A stretch of DNA of 64,000 bases from NCBI RefSeq assembly GCF_036010325.1, contig NZ_CP108549.1, forward strand, positions 620,001 through 684,000. The letters run 5' to 3'. This DNA comes from Streptomyces sp. NBC_01210 (GTDB taxonomy: Bacteria > Actinomycetota > Actinomycetes > Streptomycetales > Streptomycetaceae). A program made the translations under genes and the position numbers. Under the pieces are notes generated by a model, which had not been told where the DNA came from, did no database searches, and was given only the letters and a program-made list of their open reading frames with translations. This document shows positions 47,237-57,285 of this stretch, one piece after another (the first letter of the stretch is position 1; every line of letters starts with the position of its first letter).

Positions 47237-47965
47237 TCAGGCGGTGCGCCAGTATCCGAGGGCATTGACACGGTCCTTCGGCAGGCCCAGGTCCTTGCGT
47301 ACATACGTGGTGAGGGCCCGGGTTGTCCTGGTGTCGCAGGCGATCCAGACGTAAGCGCCGGCCGTGTCATGGAGCAGGCCCGGCAGAGCGGTCTTCACCT
47401 CTTCGACCAGGTGGGCGCCGGCGTCGCGGCGGGGGATCCTGAGCAGTTCGTGGTGGGCGGGGTCCAGCCGTAGCGGCAGGTTGCGGTCCGATTCGTGCGT
47501 CGTCTCGAACCAGATGGTCGCGAGCACCTGCGGAAGCGCGTCGAGCAGGGAGTTGATCGCGGGGAGCGACGCCGGGTCGCCAACGACGAGGAGACGCGCC
47601 GGCTGCGGGTCGGGCATGGCGAAGCCTGTGCCCTGGAGTGTCGCTGCGATCGTGTTGCCCGGCTGGGCCTTGCGCGCCCAGTCGCTCGCGCAACCGTCGT
47701 GCAGGGCGAACTCCAGGCTGAAGGTCCCGGCGGCGGGGTCGGGATCCACCAGGGTGTACGCGCGCTGATGCGGCTTGCCGCCGTTGTCGAACCAGACGCG
47801 GACCCACATGGTGGGGTGCACGCCGGTCAGCGCGAGCATTCCGCCGTCGCTGAAGTGCACCCGTCGGAAATGCTCAGTGATCTCCACTGCCCCGGTCACG
47901 GTGAACTCGAAGTCCTTGCCGCGCATCAACCTGAGGACGACGCCCTCCCAGCCATGACCCACCAC
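47237..47965 (-). CDS. Siderophore-interacting FAD-binding protein
   Basis: This 242-residue protein has the siderophore-interacting protein fold: MRGKDFEFTVTGAVEITEHF, HPTMWVRVWFD, the FAD-binding RAYTLVDPDP, ASDWARKAQPGNTIAATLQG and the C-terminal NAD(P)H domain (LLVVGDPASLPAINSLLDAL, AYVWIACDTRTTRALT). It reduces ferric siderophores after uptake to release iron. GTG 47965 is chosen because GGAGGAG is 6 bases upstream and VGHGWEGVVLRLMRG matches the family start. A DmdR/IdeR-type iron box lies 53 bases upstream, so expression should rise when iron is scarce. A siderophore-acetyltransferase remnant lies on the other side of the box. Confidence 0.92.
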   Translation of the reverse strand: MVGHGWEGVVLRLMRGKDFEFTVTGAVEITEHFRRVHFSDGGMLALTGVHPTMWVRVWFDNGGKPHQRAYTLVDPDPAAGTFSLEFALHDGCASDWARKAQPGNTIAATLQGTGFAMPDPQPARLLVVGDPASLPAINSLLDALPQVLATIWFETTHESDRNLPLRLDPAHHELLRIPRRDAGAHLVEEVKTALPGLLHDTAGAYVWIACDTRTTRALTTYVRKDLGLPKDRVNALGYWRTA

Positions 47966-48017
47966 GTACTCCTCCCCACAGGCCCGGGATTGCCTCCCGA
48001 ACATCCGCCCCATCAAA

Positions 48018-48036
48018 TTAGGGCAGCCTAACCTAA
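48018..48036. promoter_or_regulatory. Iron box (DmdR/IdeR operator)
   Basis: TTAGGGCAGCCTAACCTAA matches the 19-base iron-box pattern TTAGGTTAGSCTAACCTAA at all but about three positions in one half. It lies between the siderophore-interacting gene and a remnant in the opposite direction. Iron-loaded DmdR is expected to bind and repress both. Confidence 0.85.
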
Positions 48037-48076
48037 TGGGGTCGAGGGGCGGAGTGAGCGCAAAGATCTACCTGGC

Positions 48077-48301
48077 CCCCTGGGGATCCCGCGTCTGCGG
48101 GCGGAGGACGCGGCCGAACTCGCCTTCGCGCTGGCCGACCCCGAGCACCGGCGGACTGTCGTCGAGCCGGACGCCCGCAACGAGAAGGCCATCGAGCGGA
48201 TGGTCCGGGCAGGTCTTGTGCTCGGGCCCGAGATCAACAAGCCGGAGAAGCGGGCGCAGCCGGCCTTTCTCAGCCGCGACGCGGTCGGGCGCCGCGGCTG
48301 A
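48077..48301 (+). pseudogene. Siderophore biosynthesis acetyltransferase, C-terminal remnant
   Basis: The frame reads DPEHRRTVVEPDARNEKAIE, then RAGLVLGPEINKPEKRAQPA and FLSRDAVGRR to a TGA at 48299. This is the end of the GNAT N-acetylases of siderophore pathways (IucB/AlcB/MbtK-like). Only about 75 of 180 or more residues remain. A GTG at 48055 with GAGGGGCGGA before it starts a different frame (SAKIYLAPWG), so the original start may survive but is joined to the tail by a deletion with frameshift. It is divergent from the siderophore-interacting gene across the iron box, as in active siderophore loci. Confidence 0.78.
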
Positions 48302-48322
48302 GTCCTCCACACCGCCCGCCGG

Positions 48323-50704
<2,382 letters not shown>

Positions 50705-50718
50705 TTACGGAGAACCCG

Positions 50719-51714
50719 ATGAAGGCAATCGTCCAGGACCGGTACGGCTCACCTGACGTCTTGGAACTCAGGGAGCTCGACAAGCCGGTGCCCGCCGCCA
50801 CAGAGGTTCTCGTACGCGTCCACGCGGCGGCGGTCAACGCACGCGACTGGCACGTCATGCGCGGCGACCCGTACATCGCGCGCCTGATGCTCCCCTCCGT
50901 GTTCGGGTTCGGCGGACCCAAGAGACGGATACGAGGCAGGGACTTCGCGGGCCGGGTGGAAGCGGTCGGCGCAGACGTGACACGGTTCCGTCCTGGTGAT
51001 GAGGTGTACGGCGACCTCGGCAACGCCGACGGAGCCTTTGCCGAGTACGTGTGCGCCCCGGACGAGATGGTGGAGCCGAAACCGGCCAACCTGACCTTCG
51101 AGCAGGCGGCTGCGGTGCCGCTGGCGGGCAACACCGCCCTCATGGGCCTGCGCGACGTCGGGCGGGTACAACCGGGACAGCACGTCCTGGTCAACGGCGC
51201 GTCAGGAGGCGTGGGAACGTTCGCCGTACAGATCGCCAAGTCGTTCGGCACGCAAGTTACCGGCGTGTGCAGCACCAGAAACGCGGACCTGGTCCGGTCG
51301 CTCGGCGCGGACCACGTCATCGACTACACACAGGAGGACTTCGCCCGGAACGGACGGCGGTACGACGTCGTGTTCGACCTGGTGGGGAACCGTTCACTGG
51401 CCGAATACCGACGCGCGCTGACACCCGCGGGGACGCTCGTCATGTCCGGCGGAGGCGTGTCCGGCGGCGGCAGTCCTGTCGGGCCGATGGGTCTCCTCAT
51501 CAGGGGGCAGGCGCTGTCGCCCTTCGTCCGCCATCGGCTGCTCGCACTCACGGAGTCGCCGGGCAAGGAGAACCTGGCGGCGCTGAGGGAGCTCGCCGAA
51601 TCGGGAAAGGTCACCCCGGTCATCGACCGGACATACCCGTTGAGCCAGGTACCCGAAGCCATCCGGTACCTCGAAGTGGAGCACGCACGCGCGAAGGTCG
51701 TCATCACCGTGTGA
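50719..51714 (+). CDS. Zinc-independent alcohol dehydrogenase / quinone oxidoreductase
   Basis: This 331-residue protein starts MKAIVQDRYGSPDVLELREL and has the medium-chain dehydrogenase fold: GRDFAGRVEAVGADVTRFRP, GAFAEYVCAPDEMVEPKPAN, and the NADPH-binding loop NGASGGVGTFAVQIAKSFG near residues 155-170. The structural and catalytic zinc ligands are missing, which places it with quinone oxidoreductases that reduce enones or quinones. ATG 50719 follows ACGGAGAACCC. It stands alone, divergent from the ligase gene. The natural substrate is not evident. Confidence 0.92.
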   Translation: MKAIVQDRYGSPDVLELRELDKPVPAATEVLVRVHAAAVNARDWHVMRGDPYIARLMLPSVFGFGGPKRRIRGRDFAGRVEAVGADVTRFRPGDEVYGDLGNADGAFAEYVCAPDEMVEPKPANLTFEQAAAVPLAGNTALMGLRDVGRVQPGQHVLVNGASGGVGTFAVQIAKSFGTQVTGVCSTRNADLVRSLGADHVIDYTQEDFARNGRRYDVVFDLVGNRSLAEYRRALTPAGTLVMSGGGVSGGGSPVGPMGLLIRGQALSPFVRHRLLALTESPGKENLAALRELAESGKVTPVIDRTYPLSQVPEAIRYLEVEHARAKVVITV

Positions 51715-51739
51715 GGCGATGGATGTCATGCCGCAGAAG

Positions 51740-53152
51740 TCAGCTGCCCGACAGCTTCTCCTGCAGCCAGTCGAAGACGACCTCGCAGTGCTGCTGCGGG
51801 GCCATCGGGGAGCAGTGCAGCTGCGCGCCGGTGGCCGTGGTGAGCTTCACGTAGTCCTTGGGAGCCGTCAGCTTGTCGAACATCTGGCGCGGCTGGCCGG
51901 GATAGAACTGCTCGTAGTCGTAGTCGAGGACAAGCGTGGGCATCTTGATGCGGGCCACGACGTTCGTGATGTCCAGCGACTCGATGAGTTTGGCGGGGGT
52001 GTAGAAGTCGGTGAACATCTTGCCCTTGCGGGCGTCGAGCATCGCCGGCACGGAGAAGGGCTCGATGCGCTTCTTCATCGTCGCGGCCGCGGACGGAGGC
52101 AGCTCGGGGACGACCTCCTTGTTCCAGATGTTGTTGGTCTCCTCCTTGTCCGGGGTGAGGATCTTGCGGAGCTCCGGAGGAAAGCCCAGCCAGGGCGCCA
52201 GCACGCCGGGCATCGCCACCAGAGCGGCGATCCTGTTCTCGAAGGCCGCGGCCCGGGGGGCCAGATCCCCGGCCATGCTCAGCCCGGTCAGGGCGATCCT
52301 GCCCGTGTCCACGTCCGAGCGGGCCGCCAGCCAGTCGACGAGCGGCGTGACCACGGTCTCCCAGCGCGGCGTGAAGACCACCTGGTCCACGAAGAGCAAC
52401 TGCCCCTGGCCGGGACCGTCGTACACGAGTGCGTTCCAGCCGCGCTCCACAGCGGCCGCGACGCCGTAGGTCCACATGTCGACGTTCGGTCCGTCGCTGC
52501 CGTTCGTGAGGATCACGGTGGGGCGCCGCCCGCCGGAGTCGTCCGGCCGGAAGAGCCACACAGGCAGCGGGGTCTTCCCGTACGGGATGCTCGCCGTCAC
52601 CGGTGCCGGGTCGCACAGCTCGCAGAACTTGTCCCAGGCGCCGCGTCCGGCTTTGTACAGCTGCTCCTCGCTGCCGGGGTCGTCGGAGCCGAGGACGAAG
52701 AACAGTGCCTGGCCGTAGTACTGCGCGGCCCGCAGCGCGCGGAAGCGTGTGGTCTCCGTCCCGGGCTTGCTGCCCTGGGGCGCCTCCATCAGCTGATCGC
52801 CGAGTTTCTTGAAGGTCTCGGTGTACGTCTGTGCGGAGAGGCCGGCCTTGTTGATCGCGTTCACGGCCGTGAGCACCTCGCCCACCTCACCGGCGCCGTA
52901 ACCGGACGCGCCGAGCGCGAGGAGCCCGTTGAAGTTGAGGGCCGGGTCCTTGAAGAGCGTCATCACCCCGGGCGTGGGACCGCCCGCCGGGGCGGAGGCC
53001 GAAGCCGCGCGACTTGGAGTGCGCGCATTCGCGGGCGACGCGCCCGACGGGGTGCACCCAGCGGCAAGCACGGTCCCGGCCCCACCGGCGAGCCCTGCAA
53101 GAGCGGTGCGGCGGGTGGGGCCGGATGCGCGATCACTCGATACGTTCGTCAT
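51740..53152 (-). CDS. Tat lipoprotein alpha/beta hydrolase
   Basis: The 470-residue product has a twin-arginine signal ending in a lipobox (RRTALAGLAGGAGTVLAAGC), so it is probably exported folded and lipid-anchored. A helical cap region of about 130 residues precedes the hydrolase core. The nucleophilic serine lies in TGLSMAGDLAP, an acidic residue in LVLDYDYEQFYP, and the histidine in APQQHCEVVFDWL. The cap and the VILTNGSDGPNVDMW oxyanion region resemble bacterial 2,6-dihydroxypseudooxynicotine hydrolase-like or FrsA-like enzymes. The substrate is unknown. It converges on the quinone oxidoreductase gene only 25 bases away. Confidence 0.88.
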   Translation of the reverse strand: MTNVSSDRASGPTRRTALAGLAGGAGTVLAAGCTPSGASPANARTPSRAASASAPAGGPTPGVMTLFKDPALNFNGLLALGASGYGAGEVGEVLTAVNAINKAGLSAQTYTETFKKLGDQLMEAPQGSKPGTETTRFRALRAAQYYGQALFFVLGSDDPGSEEQLYKAGRGAWDKFCELCDPAPVTASIPYGKTPLPVWLFRPDDSGGRRPTVILTNGSDGPNVDMWTYGVAAAVERGWNALVYDGPGQGQLLFVDQVVFTPRWETVVTPLVDWLAARSDVDTGRIALTGLSMAGDLAPRAAAFENRIAALVAMPGVLAPWLGFPPELRKILTPDKEETNNIWNKEVVPELPPSAAATMKKRIEPFSVPAMLDARKGKMFTDFYTPAKLIESLDITNVVARIKMPTLVLDYDYEQFYPGQPRQMFDKLTAPKDYVKLTTATGAQLHCSPMAPQQHCEVVFDWLQEKLSGS

Positions 53153-53292
53153 GCCAGCCGAACGTACGACCCGCGCCTCCCGGCCACTCTCCGCGACACC
53201 CGCCGTTCCCCCGAACGGCGCTTCACACAGTCCCTGGGTGCCTCAACGGCGCGGAGGCAGGCGCCCCGGCCTCACGCCGACCTGACGGAGTC

Positions 53293-53943
53293 CTACCGGG
53301 CGCCGAACTGCTGGGCGGCCGCGCGCAGGCGTTTGCCCCGCCTGCCCGTCACCGACTTGACCGGGATCAGCACCAGCCACCACAGCTTCGCACCCGCCGG
53401 CGAGACGAAGGCGAGCGGCACGGCGACGGCGAAGACCAGCACCGTCGACGCCAGATCGGCCACATCGTTGCGCGCGACGGGATCGGGCAGCGCCGCGCTG
53501 CCCAGCCACGGGCGCTTCCACACTGCGACGGCAAGCGCGAGCTGTGTGGCCCCCATGGCCGCGACAGCTCCGGAGTAGACGGCCACCGACTGCGACAGGT
53601 CCCCGTACTCGGCCAGCAGGGTGGTGGGGAAGGGCATCAGAGCGACCAGCCCCAGGCTCAGCAGCCCGAGCCTGATGACCGTCCCATCCACTTCCCGCGT
53701 GTACCGGAAGATCTGGTGGTGGCCCCGCCAGAACGCCGAGATGACCAGAAAGCTGAGGGCGTACGCCCACACGTTGGGCATCGCATCCCCCAGCGCATGC
53801 GCGAAACCAGCGGGGTCCAGCCCGGCGGGCAGCGTGATGTCCAGCGCCAGCAGCGTCATCGCGATGGCGAACACGCCGTCCGACAGCGCGAGGAGTCGGG
53901 CCGCGCTCCCCTCGTTGTCCCGCACTCGCTGGTGGCCGTTCAC
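53293..53943 (-). CDS. TMEM175-family (DUF1211) ion-channel-like protein
   Basis: This 216-residue membrane protein has about six hydrophobic helices. The first contains RLLALSDGVFAIAMTLLALD, which matches the TMEM175 potassium-channel signature RxxxFSDGVFAIAITLL. Bacterial members form tetrameric potassium leak channels. Here the conserved FSD reads LSD, so filter or gate packing could differ. LSFLVISAFWRGHHQIFRY is the next family landmark. GTG 53943 follows GGGTGGGCGG. The gene is alone on its strand. Ion selectivity cannot be inferred from this alone. Confidence 0.87.
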   Translation of the reverse strand: MNGHQRVRDNEGSAARLLALSDGVFAIAMTLLALDITLPAGLDPAGFAHALGDAMPNVWAYALSFLVISAFWRGHHQIFRYTREVDGTVIRLGLLSLGLVALMPFPTTLLAEYGDLSQSVAVYSGAVAAMGATQLALAVAVWKRPWLGSAALPDPVARNDVADLASTVLVFAVAVPLAFVSPAGAKLWWLVLIPVKSVTGRRGKRLRAAAQQFGAR

Positions 53944-54037
53944 AACCGCCCACCCTAGGGTCGAATGCTCCGAAATACTCCGATTGATCCCTTGAACGTG
54001 CTGAGCTGCCCTCTGCTTTCGCGCCCGTTGAAGCGGA

Positions 54038-54598
54038 TTACCGCGCCTTCCGGATGTGCAGATGCCCGTCGAGGGGGAACGGGGGGTGTGGCGGCAGCGT
54101 CGACTCATAGACGTATCCACATTTCTCGGCGACGCGGCAGGAGGCGGCGTTGTCCACCTGGTGGAGCAGTTCCAGGTGCTGGAGCCCGTCGTCGGCGAAG
54201 GTGTCGAAGGCCCAGACCGTGACCGCCTCGAGGGCGCGCGGGGCAACACCGCGGCCCCGGGCTTCGGCCACGGTCCAGTAGCCGACTTCGCCGGACGACT
54301 CGGCGCGATCGGTTCGTTTGACCGCCACATTGGCCACGAGCCTGCCTTCGCCGCTGTCGCCGTCGTCCCGTTCCTCGAGCACGGCGAAGCCGAGAAAGTC
54401 CCCCGTGTCCCAGCCCCGCTGTCGGACGTCCAGCCACCGCAAGGCGTCATCGTGGCTCTCCACCGGCACCCTGTTGAACCTCCGCAGGGCGGGATCGCGG
54501 TACGCCTCGAGCAGTGCCGCCAAGTCCTCTTCGTGCCATGGGCGCATGAGCATGGCGGGTGCGGACGACGTGGCGGGCACGCGCAGGGCAACAGTCAT
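54038..54598 (-). CDS. GNAT acetyltransferase, RimJ/RimL type
   Basis: This 186-residue protein begins LRVPATSSAPAMLMRPWHEE, followed by FLGFAVLEERDDG, VAVKRTDRAESSGEVGYWTV, and the acetyl-CoA loop EARGRGVAPRALEAVTVWAF, then LLHQVDNAASCRVAEKCGYV. This is the RimJ/RimL-like GNAT pattern, in which proteins acetylate N-termini or small amines. ATG 54598 follows GGGGGAGACTTCG. No operon partner. Substrate unknown. Confidence 0.9.
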   Translation of the reverse strand: MTVALRVPATSSAPAMLMRPWHEEDLAALLEAYRDPALRRFNRVPVESHDDALRWLDVRQRGWDTGDFLGFAVLEERDDGDSGEGRLVANVAVKRTDRAESSGEVGYWTVAEARGRGVAPRALEAVTVWAFDTFADDGLQHLELLHQVDNAASCRVAEKCGYVYESTLPPHPPFPLDGHLHIRKAR

Positions 54599-54802
54599 CG
54601 AAGTCTCCCCCTCTATTACGGTCTGCGCCTGATCATCCCTCAGCGGTCCTGGTCACGCGGGGTGATGCCGCATCAAACCCGGTCCGGACGACGTAAGACA
54701 TTCGTCATCATGCTCGGCCCTTCGGGCCCACTCGTCCTGATGTTGAATTGAGGCGGGGGCCGGGGCAGGCCCGGTCGGGACCAGCGATGACAGGAGACGA
54801 CA

Positions 54803-55360
54803 GTGGGGCGCATACGGAAGTGGCTCGGCAGACCGTGGGGTGTGGCAACGCTGGTCGTCGGTCTGGCAGTGGCCGCTGTGGGGCTGTACTGGTTCCAGCC
54901 GTGGAAACTGTGGGTGGACGAGACCGTGAAGGACGCGATCCCCACGGCGTCCGGCACCCCGGGCCCGGCGGACCCGGCCGAGCCCGCGGCCGGAGCGACC
55001 ACGACCCCTGCGACGCCGCAGACACTGGCCTCCGGCGACCTGATCAGCCATGAGCACCGTACGCGTGGCTCGGTGAAAGTACTGCAGCTGGCCGATGGCA
55101 CGCGCACGCTCAGGCTGGAGAACCTCGATACGAGCAACGGCCCCGATCTGCGGGTGTTGATCACCGATGCGGCGGTGAAGGACGGCACCGCCGGCTGGCG
55201 CGTCTTCGACGACGGGAAGTACGTCAGCCTGGGCAAGCTCAAGGGGGACCAGAACTACGCCCTGCCCGCCGATCTGGATCTGAAGCAGTACACCAGCGTC
55301 AGCATCTGGTGCGACCGGTTCGACGTCTCCTTCGGCGCGGCCGCGCTCGCCCGTACCTGA
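54803..55360 (+). CDS. DM13-domain membrane-anchored protein
   Basis: This 185-residue protein has an N-terminal membrane anchor (WGVATLVVGLAVAAVGLYWF), a Pro/Ala/Thr-rich linker (about 55-80), and a DM13 domain (about 80-182): LASGDLISHEHRTRGSVKVL, NLDTSNGPDLRVLITDA, SVSIWCDRFDVSFGAAAL. The conserved cysteine in WCDRF is the residue suggested to carry redox electrons in DM13 proteins. GTG 54803 follows CAGGAGACGACA. It should face outward and may take part in electron transfer or radical chemistry at the envelope. That function is only a proposal for the family. Confidence 0.87.
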   Translation: MGRIRKWLGRPWGVATLVVGLAVAAVGLYWFQPWKLWVDETVKDAIPTASGTPGPADPAEPAAGATTTPATPQTLASGDLISHEHRTRGSVKVLQLADGTRTLRLENLDTSNGPDLRVLITDAAVKDGTAGWRVFDDGKYVSLGKLKGDQNYALPADLDLKQYTSVSIWCDRFDVSFGAAALART

Positions 55361-55382
55361 TTTTGCTCCGTACAGGCGCCTC

Positions 55383-55484
55383 TCAGAACGGAAGCACTCT
55401 CCCCGAGGGGGTCCGCAGGTCGAGATCGCGGGCAGGCTTGCTCCGCACCGGTTTGCGGATTCGGATCTGCGGAGCCTTGGCCAT
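55383..55484 (-). CDS. Possible 33-residue basic peptide gene
   Basis: A minus-strand frame of 33 codons starts MAKAPQIRIRKPVRSKPARD and ends GRVLPF before TGA. GAGAGGG lies about 8 bases before the ATG, and codon use has the local GC-third-position bias. The peptide is strongly basic and has no membrane segment, cysteine or leader-peptide landmark. It could be a small nucleic-acid-binding or ribosome-associated protein, or chance. Directly upstream, in the gap before the divergent SpoIIE gene, is the 11-base tandem repeat. No family recognised. Confidence 0.4.
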   Translation of the reverse strand: MAKAPQIRIRKPVRSKPARDLDLRTPSGRVLPF

Positions 55485-55543
55485 CGCACTCACCCTCTCA
55501 GGCCGCAGCGTTGCACACCAGGCTCCAGCCTTGCTCGGGCCGG

Positions 55544-55565
55544 GATACAACGGTGATACAACGGT
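55544..55565. promoter_or_regulatory. 11-base tandem repeat, possible regulator binding site
   Basis: GATACAACGGT occurs twice in tandem with no gap. The unit equals one helical turn, so two proteins could bind side by side on one face. It lies between the divergent small peptide frame and the SpoIIE phosphatase gene, where it might control either. Confidence 0.45.
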
Positions 55566-55729
55566 GTGCGCGGCGGCTCGGGGCAAACGGACGGCCCGTG
55601 ACATATGACAGAGGCACCACCGTATCGAGTGTTGCCAAATCCCTTACGGGCCCTCGCTCCCTGTGCAACAGTCGTAACAGGTCCACTAATTCGGACCTGG
55701 CAGTGGCCGCGCCTGTATCGGAGTACGAC

Positions 55730-57166
55730 ATGCCGTCCCATGTGTTCGCGGACCGTCCCGCCCCGCAGCCGCCCGAGCGCGGCACCGTCGACGCGCTGAT
55801 CTCTCAGACGCGCCGGCTGCGTGGCGACGTGGACGCCGTGCGACGGGACGCCGTGGTGGACGATGGCGACCCGCAGGGGCGGTGGCAGCGGGCCCTGTGC
55901 GACCTGGCGGTGCACCATCTCGACGATCTCGGCACTCACCTGGGACAGCTCAAGGAAGGGCTGCCGGAGGAAGCCGTCGATGCCTTCGAGGACGAGCTCG
56001 CCGCATACGAGGCGGACCACGCCCAGCGCACCGGTTCGCTGCTCAGCCGCGTCGGCAGCGCCGAGTGGAATCTCCTGACCGACGAGGTCAACTGGTCCGA
56101 TGAGCTGTACCAGATCCTCGGCCGCGCCCCGGAGAGCGGACCCATGTCCCTGGACGAACTGCCGGCCATCGTGTTCGCGGAGGACCAGGCGCTGCTGACC
56201 GCGCTGGTGACGGACTGCCTCGTCGACGGCCGGCCCATCGACGGCGAATTCCGCATGGTCCGGGCCGACGGGCGGGTCCGTACGGTGCACATGATGGGCG
56301 AGCCCGTACTGGACGCCGACGGCTCCACCGCCTCCATGTGGGCCGTGCTCCGGGACGTGAGCGAGCTGCGCCGCAGCCAGCGCGCGGTGAGTGAGACCCG
56401 TGACTCGCTGCAGCGCCGGCAGCACTTCGTACAGACCGAGCGCCGGCTCGCGGTCGAACTGCAGGAAGCTGTACTTCCGCCCTGGCGCGGTTCCCTGCAG
56501 TTCCCGCTCGACGGACCCACCGCGCTGGACGTCTCCGCGCACTATCTGCCGTCCACGAACAGCGCGCTGATCGGCGGCGACTGGTACGACGCGATCCAAC
56601 TACCTGGCGGCGATTCGCTGTTGAGCGTCGGCGACCTCACCGGGCACGGTGTGACCGCGACCTCGACGACGGCGATGCTGCTCGGCGCCCTGCGCGGAAT
56701 GGCCGTGGCCGGGATCCGGCCCGGGCCGCTGATGGCGCATCTCAATCACCTGCTGGAGACCTCGGTCCAGCCCGCCCTGGGCAGTGCGGTGTGCTGCCGC
56801 TACAACCCGGCCGGACGGACCCTCACCTGGGCGCAGGCAGGACACCCCGCCCCGCTGCTGTTCCGCAACGGGACGGGGCGTGCGCTGACGCCGCCCGACG
56901 GGGTGCTGCTCGGAGCGACGTCCGCCGCCACGTACGAGCAGGCCGAGGTGCAGCTGCTCCCCGGCGATCTGCTGATCCTGCACACCGACGGGCTGACGCG
57001 CACGAGCGCTGCCGAGGAGGGCGACACGGACCGGCTGCTCGCGCTGGCACCGCGGTTCAGCGGGGCCCGTGACGCACAGGAGTGCGTACGGACGGTCGTC
57101 GAGGAGTTCGGTGAGAACGACCGCGAGCACGACGCCTGTGTGATGGTCGCGAGGATCGGCGCGTAG
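55730..57166 (+). CDS. PAS-SpoIIE phosphatase without HATPase domain
   Basis: This 478-residue protein has a helical N-terminal region (about 1-100), a PAS domain (about 105-220: WNLLTDEVNWSDELYQILGR, FRMVRADGRVRTVHMMGEPV) and a PP2C/SpoIIE domain (about 240-478) with GGDWYDAIQLPGG and GDLTGHGVTA metal-binding motifs, LTWAQAGHPAPLLF and ILHTDGLTR. Unlike the two other SpoIIE proteins in the window it lacks a HATPase domain. ATG 55730 follows GGAG with good spacing; the frame is open far upstream. It probably dephosphorylates an anti-sigma antagonist in response to a PAS signal. Confidence 0.9.
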   Translation: MPSHVFADRPAPQPPERGTVDALISQTRRLRGDVDAVRRDAVVDDGDPQGRWQRALCDLAVHHLDDLGTHLGQLKEGLPEEAVDAFEDELAAYEADHAQRTGSLLSRVGSAEWNLLTDEVNWSDELYQILGRAPESGPMSLDELPAIVFAEDQALLTALVTDCLVDGRPIDGEFRMVRADGRVRTVHMMGEPVLDADGSTASMWAVLRDVSELRRSQRAVSETRDSLQRRQHFVQTERRLAVELQEAVLPPWRGSLQFPLDGPTALDVSAHYLPSTNSALIGGDWYDAIQLPGGDSLLSVGDLTGHGVTATSTTAMLLGALRGMAVAGIRPGPLMAHLNHLLETSVQPALGSAVCCRYNPAGRTLTWAQAGHPAPLLFRNGTGRALTPPDGVLLGATSAATYEQAEVQLLPGDLLILHTDGLTRTSAAEEGDTDRLLALAPRFSGARDAQECVRTVVEEFGENDREHDACVMVARIGA

Positions 57167-57285
57167 AACGCGCCTACCGGCGCTCGGCAGAACTGCTTCC
57201 TGGTGGTTGGGCGCGCCCGGATCGCTTGGATCGTTTGAGCCGACCCAGGCTGCTGGATCTATGGTTGTTCGCTGGAAGTGGTTCT

